Below, piece after piece: positions 42,912 through 51,783 of a DNA stretch of 64,000 nt. The stretch spans positions 36,702 to 100,701 of the forward strand of contig CAMJFY010000004.1 in assembly GCA_946405105.1 (NCBI GenBank). The letters are read 5' to 3'. This DNA is from an uncultured Caryophanales bacterium. GTDB lineage: Bacteria; Bacillota_I; Bacilli_A; Acholeplasmatales; Anaeroplasmataceae. Position numbers and translations under genes: made by a program. A model generated the notes under the pieces. It saw only the letters and a list, made by a program, of their open reading frames with translations, did not search any database and was not told where the DNA came from. Each line of letters begins with the position of its first letter. The first letter of the stretch is position 1.

Positions 42912-44222
42912 ATGAAAAAAGCAATATTATCTTTAAGCGCAATGGCTCTTGCAGGTGTTGTATTAGCATCTTGTGGAATGTCTTCAGGCGCAAAAATTAG
43001 TGCACCTAAAAAGGGTAAATCAGTTGATAAGGTAGAATTTAGTACTTCATCTTCAAATTATTCTATTAAGAGTGATGATAAATTTGAGGATGTATATGAT
43101 TTATTAAATGGTAGCTTTGAGTTCACATATAAGAATCCTTCAGAAGGAACTTATGAAGGTGCTTATACTGTCGTTGAATCAAATAAGATTAGTCAGTCAA
43201 TAAAGAATACGGTATATGAAGGTGAAGTTATTGCTGATAATTTAAAATACAACGCTGAAATGACTAATTATACTGAACTTTATTATAAGTATACATACGG
43301 CGACAATACAGCTAGCGAAACTCAATATTATGACGCTAAAACTACAGAAAAATCTCAAATTACAGTAGATAAGAGCTCAAAAAGTTCATCTTCAACAGTT
43401 ACTGAAAAGGAAGCTGGAAGTTATTCTTCAAATTATTCTACTAAAGAGAATAAGGTTGATTCTGGTTCTTTAGAAATTGTTAATTCAAAAGTATCTAAAA
43501 AGGGCAAGTTTGGATCAGAAAACAATTCTGAATCTACAAAGGTTTATAAGTATCTAAACGCTTCTGAAAAGCCTGGTGATGATGATTATGGTGCAACTTT
43601 CTATGGATATGATAAATCTGGGAATGGATATTCATATAGTATAAACTCATTCTTTGAATATAAATATTTAGCAAGTCCAGATAATTATGATATGTATAGT
43701 GAAGATTATAAGGATTTATTTGAATGCAGCTTTGAATTGACTGATAAATATATTATTTTAAAGTCTAAAACTACTTTTATAGGGTCTATTTTCTCTAAAT
43801 TCATTAATGATTATAGATATGATCACAGCTCATATACTACAGAAGAAGCTCTTGCTGGATATAAAGATTATTATAATAAGTATCACAAGGGATCTACTTT
43901 TGAAAGCGAAATATGGATTAATTATACAAATAAAGATTATGATAATGATACTTATCTAACTAGCGAGTATTTTAAGAAAACTGAAAATACTAAGACAAAT
44001 ATGAGTATTGAATATAATGAAAAATATTTCGATATTATGGGCATTTCTGAAAAATTCCAAGATGGATTAAAAGGCAAGAAATATTCAGCAAAGAGCTCAT
44101 ATTATTACAGCTTTGAAGGTGTTGCTAATACAAATGATTATTCTAAGAAGATTGAATCTGCAAAGAAAGAAATGAAGAAGAATAATATATTTGAAGGCAT
44201 TACTTTTAAAACAGCATACTAA
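42912..44222 (+). CDS. Lipoprotein, paralogue B of a tandem pair
   Basis: A 436-residue lipoprotein with lipobox VLASC (cysteine 21). It follows paralogue A in the same transcript (TAGGAGGT spans the preceding stop). It shares the KKGKSVDKVEF, YKYLNASEKPGDDDYG, GYDKSGNGYSY, KDLFECSFELTDKYI, SEIWINY and NDYSKKIESAKK landmarks with paralogue A, though overall identity looks low, so duplication is not recent. The mature region is Ser-, Lys- and Tyr-rich with a stretch of repeated serines (near 155-180). No domain recognised. Confidence 0.82.
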   Translation: MKKAILSLSAMALAGVVLASCGMSSGAKISAPKKGKSVDKVEFSTSSSNYSIKSDDKFEDVYDLLNGSFEFTYKNPSEGTYEGAYTVVESNKISQSIKNTVYEGEVIADNLKYNAEMTNYTELYYKYTYGDNTASETQYYDAKTTEKSQITVDKSSKSSSSTVTEKEAGSYSSNYSTKENKVDSGSLEIVNSKVSKKGKFGSENNSESTKVYKYLNASEKPGDDDYGATFYGYDKSGNGYSYSINSFFEYKYLASPDNYDMYSEDYKDLFECSFELTDKYIILKSKTTFIGSIFSKFINDYRYDHSSYTTEEALAGYKDYYNKYHKGSTFESEIWINYTNKDYDNDTYLTSEYFKKTENTKTNMSIEYNEKYFDIMGISEKFQDGLKGKKYSAKSSYYYSFEGVANTNDYSKKIESAKKEMKKNNIFEGITFKTAY

Positions 44223-44229
44223 AATAAAA

Positions 44230-44265
44230 AAAAGAACATCCGAATTAATTTTCGGATGTTTTTAT
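44230..44265. terminator. Bidirectional terminator between the lipoprotein pair and the esterase-like gene
   Basis: AACATCCGAA (44235-44244) pairs with TTCGGATGTT (44251-44260). Runs of A on the left and T on the right give U tracts in both directions. Confidence 0.85.
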
Positions 44266-44975
44266 TTTTCTTCTATAAATTCTAAGAAGCTTCCTAAATA
44301 TTTTTCATATCCTTTAAAGTCATTATATGAATCTTCAACATAATCTAATTTTATTGAATCAGGATGACCTGCCATTAATCTTATATAAAAGTTATAAAAA
44401 TCAGTTATTTCTCCCTCTTTTTTCTCACCCTTATATAAATATATTTTCTTTGATGTATCAAATTTATTTTCAATATCCTCAAAGAATTTATTAGATACGA
44501 TATCTAATGGTGGATTAAATAATCCCATACCCTTAATAATAGAATAATGATATTGTAAATAAGCGGCAGCTATTGCCCCTTCCTCAAAGCCTAGGGAATA
44601 TATATCATCTGATATACGATATTTTCTTTTTAAATATGGTAATAGCTCATTAATAATATAATCAAAATAAATAATGGATAAAACTGGCTCAACATCTGCC
44701 TTATCTCCATTGTAATATGGATTTAGCTCTGACATTCTCCAATCCTCGATTTTAGGTGAATGAATACCTACAACAATAGATCTAGAATGAGAAGCAGAAA
44801 TGCTTAAATCCATTTTTTTTGTTTTCTCATCTAAAAAATCAAATAGGTATTGGCCATCGAAAGCTAAAACACATGGATATTCATCCTTGTTTAGGTCATA
44901 TCCAACTGGCAGATTGATTGATACCTTTAGTATTCTCTTAAGTTTTTGAACTGTTAGCTTAAAACCTTCAACCAT
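44262..44975 (-). CDS. Esterase-like alpha/beta-hydrolase lacking the catalytic serine
   Basis: A 237-residue protein with the layout of the putative esterase family (PF00756, enterochelin esterase/esterase D-like): VSINLPVGYDLNKDEYPCVL at the start, FDGQYLFD (near 44), SIVVGIHSP (near 67) and ELLPYLKRKYRI (near 111). Where the nucleophile elbow GxSxGG should be (near 127-132), the sequence reads LGFEEGAIAAAYL, so serine is replaced by glutamate. The C-terminal GGH-type histidine is also not seen. It is therefore probably catalytically inactive or uses other chemistry. ATG 44975 follows GGGGAT; an upstream frame extension lacks a ribosome-binding site. It is divergent from htpG. Confidence 0.7.
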   Translation of the reverse strand: MVEGFKLTVQKLKRILKVSINLPVGYDLNKDEYPCVLAFDGQYLFDFLDEKTKKMDLSISASHSRSIVVGIHSPKIEDWRMSELNPYYNGDKADVEPVLSIIYFDYIINELLPYLKRKYRISDDIYSLGFEEGAIAAAYLQYHYSIIKGMGLFNPPLDIVSNKFFEDIENKFDTSKKIYLYKGEKKEGEITDFYNFYIRLMAGHPDSIKLDYVEDSYNDFKGYEKYLGSFLEFIEEK

Positions 44976-45039
44976 AATAATATCCCCACTAATTTTTATT
45001 ATATAACAAAAATGGGGAAATGTATTATTTTTTAGAATT

Positions 45040-45066
45040 TTGGCACTTGTCACTTGACAGTGCTAA
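45040..45066 (+). promoter_or_regulatory. CIRCE element (HrcA operator)
   Basis: TTGGCACTT, nine bases, CAGTGCTAA matches CIRCE (TTAGCACTC-N9-GAGTGCTAA) in both arms and in the spacer length, with three changed bases. It overlaps the -35 of the htpG promoter. Confidence 0.85.
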
Positions 45067-45081
45067 AAATATGATTATAAT
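45054..45081 (+). promoter_or_regulatory. Promoter of htpG
   Basis: TTGACA (45054-45059), 16 nt, TATAAT (45076-45081). The -35 lies inside the CIRCE element. Confidence 0.75.
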
Positions 45082-45114
45082 TAATATTGTATTTCGTTTT
45101 TGGAGGTATTTAAA

Positions 45115-47001
45115 ATGACAGAGAAGAAGGAATTTAAAACAGAAACCAAGCGTCTATTAGACATGATGATTAATTCAATTTATACTCATAAGGAGATATT
45201 TTTAAGAGAATTAGTATCAAACGCAAGTGACGCAATTGATAAGAGACATTATTTATCATTAACTAATACTAATATTCCTACTGAGGAATATGAAATAAAG
45301 ATTGAGGCTGATAAGGCTAATAGAACAATTACTATTAGTGATAATGGTGTTGGTATGACTAAGGAGGAGCTAGAGGAGCATTTAGGTACAATTGCTAAAT
45401 CAGGCTCAAAGGAATTCTTAGAGAATATCAGTAAGGAACAAACACCAGATGTTGATATTATCGGTCAATTTGGTGTTGGATTCTATTCAGCATTTATGGT
45501 TGCTAAAAAGGTTAGTGTTTTAACAAAATCTGTTAATTCAGATAAAGCATTTTTATTTGAATCTGAAGGATTAGATTCATATGATATTTCAGATGCAGAA
45601 AAAGAAGGTTATGGTTCAGTAATTACATTATATTTAAGAGATAATACTGAAGATAATGATTATGATAAATTCATGGATGAATTTGAAATTAAGCAATTAG
45701 TTAAGAAATATTCAGATTATGTAAGATATCCAATTAAGACTTGGGTTACAAAGACTGATCCAAAAGATGAAAATGATAAAGATAATAAGGAACCAAAAAC
45801 TCATCAGGAATTAGATACAATCAATTCAATGCTACCAATTTGGAAAAAGAATAAGAGTGAGGTAACAGAGGAAGAATTAAATAATTTCTATATGACTAAA
45901 TTCTTAGATTACCAAGCACCAATAACATCTATTCATGTTAATGTTGAAGGTAATATTACATATAATGCATTATTATTCATTCCTAAAAAGCCATTCTATG
46001 ATTTTTATTCTGATAGAGATGAAAAGGGTCTACAATTATATACTAAGGGCGTATTTATTCTAGATAAATGTAAGGATTTAATCCCTGATTATTTAAGATT
46101 TGTTAAGGGTCTAGTTGATTCTGCAGATCTTCCATTAAATATTTCAAGAGAAATGCTACAAGAGGATAGAGCATTAAAGAAGATTGCTCAAAATGTAGAA
46201 AAGAAGATTTTATCTGAATTATCTAACATGCTTAAAAATGATAGAGATAAATATCTAGAATTCTATAAAGATTATGGTCTAAATTTAAAATATGGTCTTT
46301 ATGAGAATTATGGAGAAAAGAAAGATAAGCTTAAAGATTTAATTTTATTAAGAAGCTTTAATGATGATAAGCTAATTTCATTTGCTGAATATAAAGAAAA
46401 GATGCCTGAGGGTCAAAAGGCAATCTATTATGCAGTTGCTAAAGACAAGGATGCAGCATCTAAGCTTCCACAAATGGAAATGGTTAAATCTAAAGGATAT
46501 GATGTATTAATTCTATCTGATGATGTAGATGAATTCATGATTAATGTTTTATTAGAATATGATGAATTAAAATTCAAATCAATTAATAAAGATGATCTAG
46601 AATTATTAGATGAAGAAGAAGCTAAAAAGATTGATGAGATGAAGGAAGAAAAGAAAGATTTATTATCATCAATTAAGGAAGCTATTCCTTCAGCAAAGGA
46701 TGTAATCCTTTCTAAGAGATTAGTTGATGCTCCATGCTGTGTATCATCAACTGGTGAAATTACATTTGAAATGGAAAGAGTATTAAAATCTCAAAACAGA
46801 GATGTAAAAGCTGATAGAGTATTTGAAATCAATCCAAATCATGAAGTATTTAAGAAGCTAGAGGAAGCATATAATACTGATAAGGAATATGGTAATAAGC
46901 TTGTTAATATCTTATATAATGAAGCATTATTACAAGAAGGTATCTTACCTGATGATCCTAAAGCATTCGCTTTTGATTTAACAGAATTAATTTTGAAATA
47001 A
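45115..47001 (+). CDS. htpG: Molecular chaperone HtpG (Hsp90)
   Basis: A 629-residue Hsp90. The N-terminal ATPase domain has ETKRLLDMMINSIYTHKEIF, LRELVSNASDAIDK, ISDNGVGMTKEELEEHLGTI and GQFGVGFYSAFMVA; the middle domain has LYTKGVFILDKCKDLIPDYL with FVKGLVDSADLPLNISREML; the C-terminal dimerisation part is present. ATG 45115 follows TGGAGGT. The promoter carries a CIRCE element, so it is probably repressed by HrcA and induced by heat. In B. subtilis htpG is not a CIRCE gene, so this wiring differs. It is monocistronic. Confidence 0.96.
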   Translation: MTEKKEFKTETKRLLDMMINSIYTHKEIFLRELVSNASDAIDKRHYLSLTNTNIPTEEYEIKIEADKANRTITISDNGVGMTKEELEEHLGTIAKSGSKEFLENISKEQTPDVDIIGQFGVGFYSAFMVAKKVSVLTKSVNSDKAFLFESEGLDSYDISDAEKEGYGSVITLYLRDNTEDNDYDKFMDEFEIKQLVKKYSDYVRYPIKTWVTKTDPKDENDKDNKEPKTHQELDTINSMLPIWKKNKSEVTEEELNNFYMTKFLDYQAPITSIHVNVEGNITYNALLFIPKKPFYDFYSDRDEKGLQLYTKGVFILDKCKDLIPDYLRFVKGLVDSADLPLNISREMLQEDRALKKIAQNVEKKILSELSNMLKNDRDKYLEFYKDYGLNLKYGLYENYGEKKDKLKDLILLRSFNDDKLISFAEYKEKMPEGQKAIYYAVAKDKDAASKLPQMEMVKSKGYDVLILSDDVDEFMINVLLEYDELKFKSINKDDLELLDEEEAKKIDEMKEEKKDLLSSIKEAIPSAKDVILSKRLVDAPCCVSSTGEITFEMERVLKSQNRDVKADRVFEINPNHEVFKKLEEAYNTDKEYGNKLVNILYNEALLQEGILPDDPKAFAFDLTELILK

Positions 47002-47011
47002 TACAAAAATT

Positions 47012-47039
47012 GGTATAGCAAAGTTGCTATACCTTTTTT
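47012..47039 (+). terminator. Rho-independent terminator after htpG
   Basis: GGTATAGCAA (47012-47021) and TTGCTATACC (47024-47033), followed by six T. Confidence 0.85.
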
Positions 47040-47154
47040 ATTTGATTAAATTAATAAAAATGCTTATAATTTAATTAGATATCATTTGTAATTTACATGC
47101 AAATTAAAAACTATAATATAGGGAGAAAATATAATTAGGGGTGAGGAATATTTT

Positions 47155-48021
47155 ATGAAAAAAATATTTATAATCTTACCATTTTTAGCATTTTTATTAA
47201 TTTTAGTTGGCTGTAAGAGGGAAGTATATACAGTTGAAAAATTTCTTAATGAAAATGGTAGGAATGAAGGCACACTAGAGTCAAATTATATCGCATATGA
47301 CAATGTTGATGAGCATATTCAAGATACTGATAATGAAATAAGAAATATATTATTAGATAATGTAGAATACAAAAAATCTAATAAATTTAAAAAAACAGAA
47401 AGCTTTTTTAAATGGTATAAATATCTTAGTTCTTCCACTTCAGGTCCAAATGAAATAACATTATATTTTTATGCAGATGGGCATGTATTAATTGATAGAA
47501 ATTATGCATTAGGTCCTAATGGTCGTTTTTATTACACTCTAGATCAAGATAAAGCAGAAGAGATTTATTCATTTGTAAGTTCAAAAGTAGAAGATAGTAT
47601 ACATGCTAGAGAAGAAGCATTTTCAATTGCTAGAGAATCAAATTCTAATTTAAATGATTTCATAAATGAATTAAATTCAAATAGACGTGCAGCTTATTAT
47701 TATTTAGGCGAAGATTTTAGTAATAAAAAATATTTTTCTGATGATAGTGCTTTAATTGCTGCAATTTATAATGCTTCTTATACTTATCAAGGTATTGATT
47801 CTATTTTTTATAGCAGTCATGAACCTTATGGTGATTTAATAATATTTGTTGATTATACTTTTGAGCATCTCACTGTAACATCGTGGTTTATGAGTATTTC
47901 TAGAAGTGGAAACGTAACTATTTTCCTTAATTTTATGGATGCTTTGGCAAGAAGTTATTCATTTTCATACGAATATGCAGTAGATAGTGAAACTGTAGAT
48001 GTATTTCTTCAGTATGCATAA
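47155..48021 (+). CDS. Lipoprotein of unknown function
   Basis: A 288-residue lipoprotein with signal peptide and lipobox LVGC (cysteine 20). The mature part has a region like a small beta domain (NEITLYFYADGHVLIDRNYA, near 100-120) and a helical acidic middle (KVEDSIHAREEAFSIARESN). No family recognised. The ATG follows GTGAGGAAT. It is monocistronic, lying between the htpG terminator and its own. Confidence 0.72.
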   Translation: MKKIFIILPFLAFLLILVGCKREVYTVEKFLNENGRNEGTLESNYIAYDNVDEHIQDTDNEIRNILLDNVEYKKSNKFKKTESFFKWYKYLSSSTSGPNEITLYFYADGHVLIDRNYALGPNGRFYYTLDQDKAEEIYSFVSSKVEDSIHAREEAFSIARESNSNLNDFINELNSNRRAAYYYLGEDFSNKKYFSDDSALIAAIYNASYTYQGIDSIFYSSHEPYGDLIIFVDYTFEHLTVTSWFMSISRSGNVTIFLNFMDALARSYSFSYEYAVDSETVDVFLQYA

Positions 48022-48034
48022 TAATATAATATTT

Positions 48035-48066
48035 AATACCCAGTTTTTAAATTGGGTATTTTTTAT
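48035..48066 (+). terminator. Rho-independent terminator after the lipoprotein gene
   Basis: AATACCCA (48035-48042) and TGGGTATT (48053-48060), followed by TTTT. Confidence 0.8.
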
Positions 48067-48132
48067 TTGTGTTAATTTTTCCTTATTTATTTATAATTCA
48101 ATAGTATAATTATGTTGAAATCAGGTGATGAT

Positions 48133-49737
48133 ATGACTGAAGTAGAAAGAAGGAATATGATACTAAAGGGTAATCTATGGAAAACAATTTTAGTTATTTG
48201 TGTTCCATTAATGATTTACCAAATGTTTAATTCTTGGTATTCTGTTCTAGATCAAATTATATGTGCATCAATTTCAACTGATGCCCAAAATGCAGTTTCA
48301 TCTATAGCTCAAATAAAGAATACTATTTCAGCCTTTGGGGCAGGTCTTGCAGCTGGAGGAGGAGTATTAGTAGCTAGATATTATGGTGCTGGTGAGGTTA
48401 AATGCTCAAGAGAAGCATCATCTAATTTATTAATATTAGCATTAATTTTATCAGCAATTTTAGCAGTTATCATCATCCCACTTGCTGATCCTATATTAAG
48501 ATTATGTCAAATACCTGATGCATCTAGAATTATTGGTGTTAATTATTTTAGATTACAAATGCTAGAATTAGCCTTTGTAACAGTAAATAGTGTATTTATT
48601 GGCCTTGAAAAGGCTAAAGGAAATTCAAGAATAGTATTAATATTAAATATTGTTGTATTAATTGTTAAGCTAGGCTTAAGCTGCTTATTTGTATATGTAT
48701 TTAAGGTTAATGATATTATCTTTATCGAAATCGCAACAGTAGTAGCTCAAGCATCACTTACTGTAATTGGTCTATATTATATGTTTAGACCTAAAAATAT
48801 AATTAGATTATCTTTTAAAATGATGAAGCCTAAACAACTATATGTTGTTCCTATTTTAAAGCTTGCTATACCTATTTTCTTAGGTAAATTCGTAATGAAT
48901 TTAGGTAAGGTTATTGTTAACGCTATGTGTGGTGGCTTCTGGAACGATATTAATATAGTATATGAAAATGGACAAAATGTTGTTAAATCTGCAAATGAGA
49001 CAACAAGCACTGATGTTTTAGTAGTTAAAGGCTCATTAATTGTTGGTACCTTAGGTATTTCAAATAACATGAGTGGATTAATTACATCTCCTACAAATTC
49101 ATTTGAAGAAGGAGAATCATCAATTGTATCTCAGAATTTAGGAAACAAGAATATGAAGCGTGCATTTAAGATTTTTGTTAGAACCTTCATTTTAGCATCA
49201 ATCGTATCTATTCTAGGCTGGGTTTTAATGAGATTTATATTAATATATCCATTAACAGATATCTTTAGTTCATTAAATAAAAAAGATGTCGCAATGGAAG
49301 TATTTAGAAATATGATAAGAGAAATATTTGTTTTCGATTCATTATCTATTCCTGCCCTTGGTATTAATGCGGCTGTATTAGGTTTATTATATGGATATGG
49401 ACAAACAAAATTATCAACCATTCTAAATCTTTCAAGAATAGGATCTAGAATAATAATATTATTAATTCTTCATTCAGGACCATTAAAGAATAATCCTACA
49501 CTTTGTGCAGGCTTATCAATGGGTATATCTAATATAATTATTTTAGTTGTATCTTTAACATTCTTAATTGTTTTCTTATTACATATTAGGAAAAAAGGAT
49601 ATAAAGGAATGTATTTCTCTGACCCTGAACCTGAGGTATCACAATTGAATTTCAAAGGCTTAGATGATGTAGATCAAACAATAATTATAAATGAAAATAT
49701 CGATAATGATGAAAATCAATCGAATACTAAAGTATAA
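48133..49737 (+). CDS. MATE family efflux transporter
   Basis: A 534-residue membrane protein with about twelve helices and the MATE layout: GNLWKTILVICVPLMIYQMF at the start, the FGAGLAAGGGVLVARYYGAGE segment near helix 2, and a second half beginning near VVPILKLAIPIFLGKFVMN. Members export drugs or metabolites by Na+ or H+ antiport. A polar insertion of about 30 residues (YENGQNVVKSANETTSTDVL) interrupts the second half, and a polar C-terminal tail of about 40 residues follows the last helix. ATG 48133 is chosen because AGGTGATG precedes it and because TATAAT at 48105-48110 places the transcript start after the other in-frame ATG (48112). Monocistronic. Confidence 0.87.
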   Translation: MTEVERRNMILKGNLWKTILVICVPLMIYQMFNSWYSVLDQIICASISTDAQNAVSSIAQIKNTISAFGAGLAAGGGVLVARYYGAGEVKCSREASSNLLILALILSAILAVIIIPLADPILRLCQIPDASRIIGVNYFRLQMLELAFVTVNSVFIGLEKAKGNSRIVLILNIVVLIVKLGLSCLFVYVFKVNDIIFIEIATVVAQASLTVIGLYYMFRPKNIIRLSFKMMKPKQLYVVPILKLAIPIFLGKFVMNLGKVIVNAMCGGFWNDINIVYENGQNVVKSANETTSTDVLVVKGSLIVGTLGISNNMSGLITSPTNSFEEGESSIVSQNLGNKNMKRAFKIFVRTFILASIVSILGWVLMRFILIYPLTDIFSSLNKKDVAMEVFRNMIREIFVFDSLSIPALGINAAVLGLLYGYGQTKLSTILNLSRIGSRIIILLILHSGPLKNNPTLCAGLSMGISNIIILVVSLTFLIVFLLHIRKKGYKGMYFSDPEPEVSQLNFKGLDDVDQTIIINENIDNDENQSNTKV

Positions 49738-49766
49738 AATGGAAACTAGTTTTCCATTTTTTATTT
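49736..49766 (+). terminator. Rho-independent terminator after the MATE gene
   Basis: AAAATGGAAA and TTTCCATTTT around CTAGT, overlapping the stop codon, followed by further T. Confidence 0.8.
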
Positions 49767-49816
49767 ATTAAATTCTTATTATGGTATAATAAATATGATC
49801 GGATGTGATTTAAATT

Positions 49817-50350
49817 ATGGATATGAAAGAGAAAAAAATTAGTGGTGAAATTCTATATAAGGGTAAAATATTAACATTAGAAAGAGATAAAGTATTATGC
49901 CCTAATAATGATGAAGCCTATAGAGAAATAGTAAGACATAATGGTGGAGCCGCTGTATTAGTTGTTAATGATAAGAATGAAATATTATTAATTAAGCAAT
50001 ATAGATATGCATATGATGAGGTTATTTATGAAATACCAGCTGGAAAGCTAGAATTAAATGAAGACCCATATTATGCTGCTAAAAGAGAATTAGAAGAAGA
50101 AACTGGATATAAGGCAAATGAATTAATATCACTTGGTATTATTTATCCTACATGTGGTTATTCATCTGAAAAAATTCATCTATATTTAGCTAAAGGATTA
50201 TCTAAAGGTAAAATGCATTTAGATGATGATGAATTTATAGAGCCTTTATTTATTGATTTGAATACAGTTAAGAAAATGATATTAAATAATGAAATAAAGG
50301 ATGCAAAAACTATTTGTGCAATATCTAATTATTTATTAATGGAGAAGTAG
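49817..50350 (+). CDS. nudF: ADP-ribose pyrophosphatase (Nudix)
   Basis: A 177-residue Nudix hydrolase predicted to cut ADP-ribose to AMP and ribose 5-phosphate. It has the ADPRase layout: VRHNGGAAVLVVNDKNEILL, then QYRYAYDEVIYEIPAGKLEL, then the Nudix box (GKLELNEDPYYAAKRELEEE followed by TGY, near 76-98). The proline about 16 residues after the box (YPTCGYSSE) is typical of ADP-ribose-specific members. The ATG follows GGATGTGA, with an extended -10 (TGGTATAAT, 49792-49800). Monocistronic. Confidence 0.9.
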   Translation: MDMKEKKISGEILYKGKILTLERDKVLCPNNDEAYREIVRHNGGAAVLVVNDKNEILLIKQYRYAYDEVIYEIPAGKLELNEDPYYAAKRELEEETGYKANELISLGIIYPTCGYSSEKIHLYLAKGLSKGKMHLDDDEFIEPLFIDLNTVKKMILNNEIKDAKTICAISNYLLMEK

Positions 50351-50357
50351 AAAAAAT

Positions 50358-50387
50358 GATTCAGAATTTAAACTGAATCTTTTTTTA
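50358..50387 (+). terminator. Rho-independent terminator after nudF
   Basis: GATTCAG (50358-50364) and CTGAATC (50373-50379), followed by eight T. Confidence 0.85.
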
Positions 50388-50416
50388 ATTCTCATTATGT
50401 CATTAATAAATATTTT

Positions 50417-50466
50417 TGATAATGTTATCATTTTCTTTGAAAAATAATATAAGTCTAGTGTATAAT
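50417..50466 (+). promoter_or_regulatory. Promoter of the flavodiiron gene with an upstream palindrome
   Basis: TGATAA-TG-TTATCA (50417-50430) is a perfect palindrome ending 6 bp before TTGAAA (50437-50442), which is followed by 18 nt and TATAAT (50461-50466). The palindrome resembles half of a Fur/PerR-type box but is one base pair short of the 7-1-7 form, so the regulator is open. The leader of about 78 nt also has a hairpin (TTTAATC/GATTAAA, 50504-50523). Confidence 0.5.
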
Positions 50467-50550
50467 TTAAATAGTAGTTAAATTGAATTATATTTTTAGG
50501 TAATTTAATCTTGTACGATTAAAAAAATAAAGGAATAGAGGTAGTATAAA

Positions 50551-51681
50551 ATGGTAAAATATATTGGTGTAAATGATAAGACAATAGATTTATTTGAAGG
50601 ACAATTTGAGGTTCCTAATGGAATTAGCTATAACAGCTATTTAATTATTGATGAAAAGATTGCAATATTAGATACAGTTGATGTTAAATATACAAATGAA
50701 TTCTTAAATAATATTAAAAAGGAATTAAATGGTAAGAAACCAGATTATTTAATTATTAATCACATGGAGCCTGACCATTCAGCTTCAATTGAAGCATTAG
50801 TAAATGAATATCCTAATATTGAAATAGTAGGTAATGCAAAAACATTCCAAATGCTAAAACAATTCTTCCCTAATTTAAAATATAATGAAAAACAAATTAA
50901 GGAAAATGATGTCTTATCTTTAGGAAAGCATAGCTTAAAATTTATTTTCGCTCCAATGGTTCACTGGCCAGAAGTAATGATGTCATATGATGAATATGAT
51001 AAGACATTATATTCAGCAGACGCATTTGGTAAATTTGGTTCTTTAGATTATGATGATCCAGAGGGGTGGGCATGTGAAGCTAGAAGATATTATTTTGGTA
51101 TCGTTGGAAAATATGGTCTTCCTGTTCAAAATTTATTTAAAAAGCTTGCAGGAACTGAAATTAAGGTTATTAGACCATTACATGGTCCAGTATTAGATTC
51201 AGACCTAGATTATTATTTCAATTTATATAATATTTGGTCTAAATATGAGCCAGAGGCAGATGCTGTGAGCATCGCATATACATCAGTATATGGAAATACA
51301 AAGAAGGCAGCATTAATGCTTGCTGATAAGATTACAAAAGAATATGATGTATTTGATTTAGCTAGAGATGATTTCCATGAGGCAATTGAAGGTGCATTTG
51401 AAAACAAATACCTAGTTTTAGCTACAACAACTTATTGTAATGAGGTATTCCCTAAGATGCTTGATTTCTTAAACGCATTAAGAGAAAGAGGATACCAAAA
51501 TAGAACTATTGCGATAATTGAAAATGGTACTTGGGCTCCTAACGCAAAGAAATATATTACTGATTTTATTGCTAATAATTTCAAGGATATTACATTATTA
51601 GATGGTATTACAATTAAGTCAGCTTTATCTGATGAAAATATCAAGCAAATTGAAGAATTAGCTAAGATTTTAAATAAATAA
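50551..51681 (+). CDS. fprA: Flavodiiron protein (A-type flavoprotein, O2/NO reductase)
   Basis: A 376-residue flavodiiron protein reducing O2 to water (or NO to N2O) in anaerobes. The diiron ligands are all visible: HMEPDH (near 71-76), MVHWPE (near 136), SADAFG (near 155) and PLHGPV (near 211). The C-terminal flavodoxin domain begins at SIAYTSVYGNTKKAA (near 234-248). There is no rubredoxin or NAD(P)H reductase fusion, so electrons must come from a separate carrier; NfnAB-linked ferredoxin or rubredoxin is possible. The ATG follows AGAGGTAG. Monocistronic with a long leader. Confidence 0.94.
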   Translation: MVKYIGVNDKTIDLFEGQFEVPNGISYNSYLIIDEKIAILDTVDVKYTNEFLNNIKKELNGKKPDYLIINHMEPDHSASIEALVNEYPNIEIVGNAKTFQMLKQFFPNLKYNEKQIKENDVLSLGKHSLKFIFAPMVHWPEVMMSYDEYDKTLYSADAFGKFGSLDYDDPEGWACEARRYYFGIVGKYGLPVQNLFKKLAGTEIKVIRPLHGPVLDSDLDYYFNLYNIWSKYEPEADAVSIAYTSVYGNTKKAALMLADKITKEYDVFDLARDDFHEAIEGAFENKYLVLATTTYCNEVFPKMLDFLNALRERGYQNRTIAIIENGTWAPNAKKYITDFIANNFKDITLLDGITIKSALSDENIKQIEELAKILNK

Positions 51682-51685
51682 TATG

Positions 51686-51712
51686 AGACACCGCATGGTG
51701 TCTTTTATTTTC
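51686..51712 (+). terminator. Rho-independent terminator after fprA
   Basis: AGACACC (51686-51692) and GGTGTCT (51697-51703) around GCAT, followed by TTTATTTT. Confidence 0.8.
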
Positions 51713-51783
51713 ATTAATTTTCAAGTTTTAAAACTATGTTTTATATTATATAATATAAATATACGTATTTAGGGAGAACAAAT

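Noticed and set aside
38617..44222. Mobile element or prophage around the lipoprotein cluster
   Set aside because: No transposase, integrase, inverted terminal repeats or tRNA-adjacent attachment site; base composition looks like the rest.
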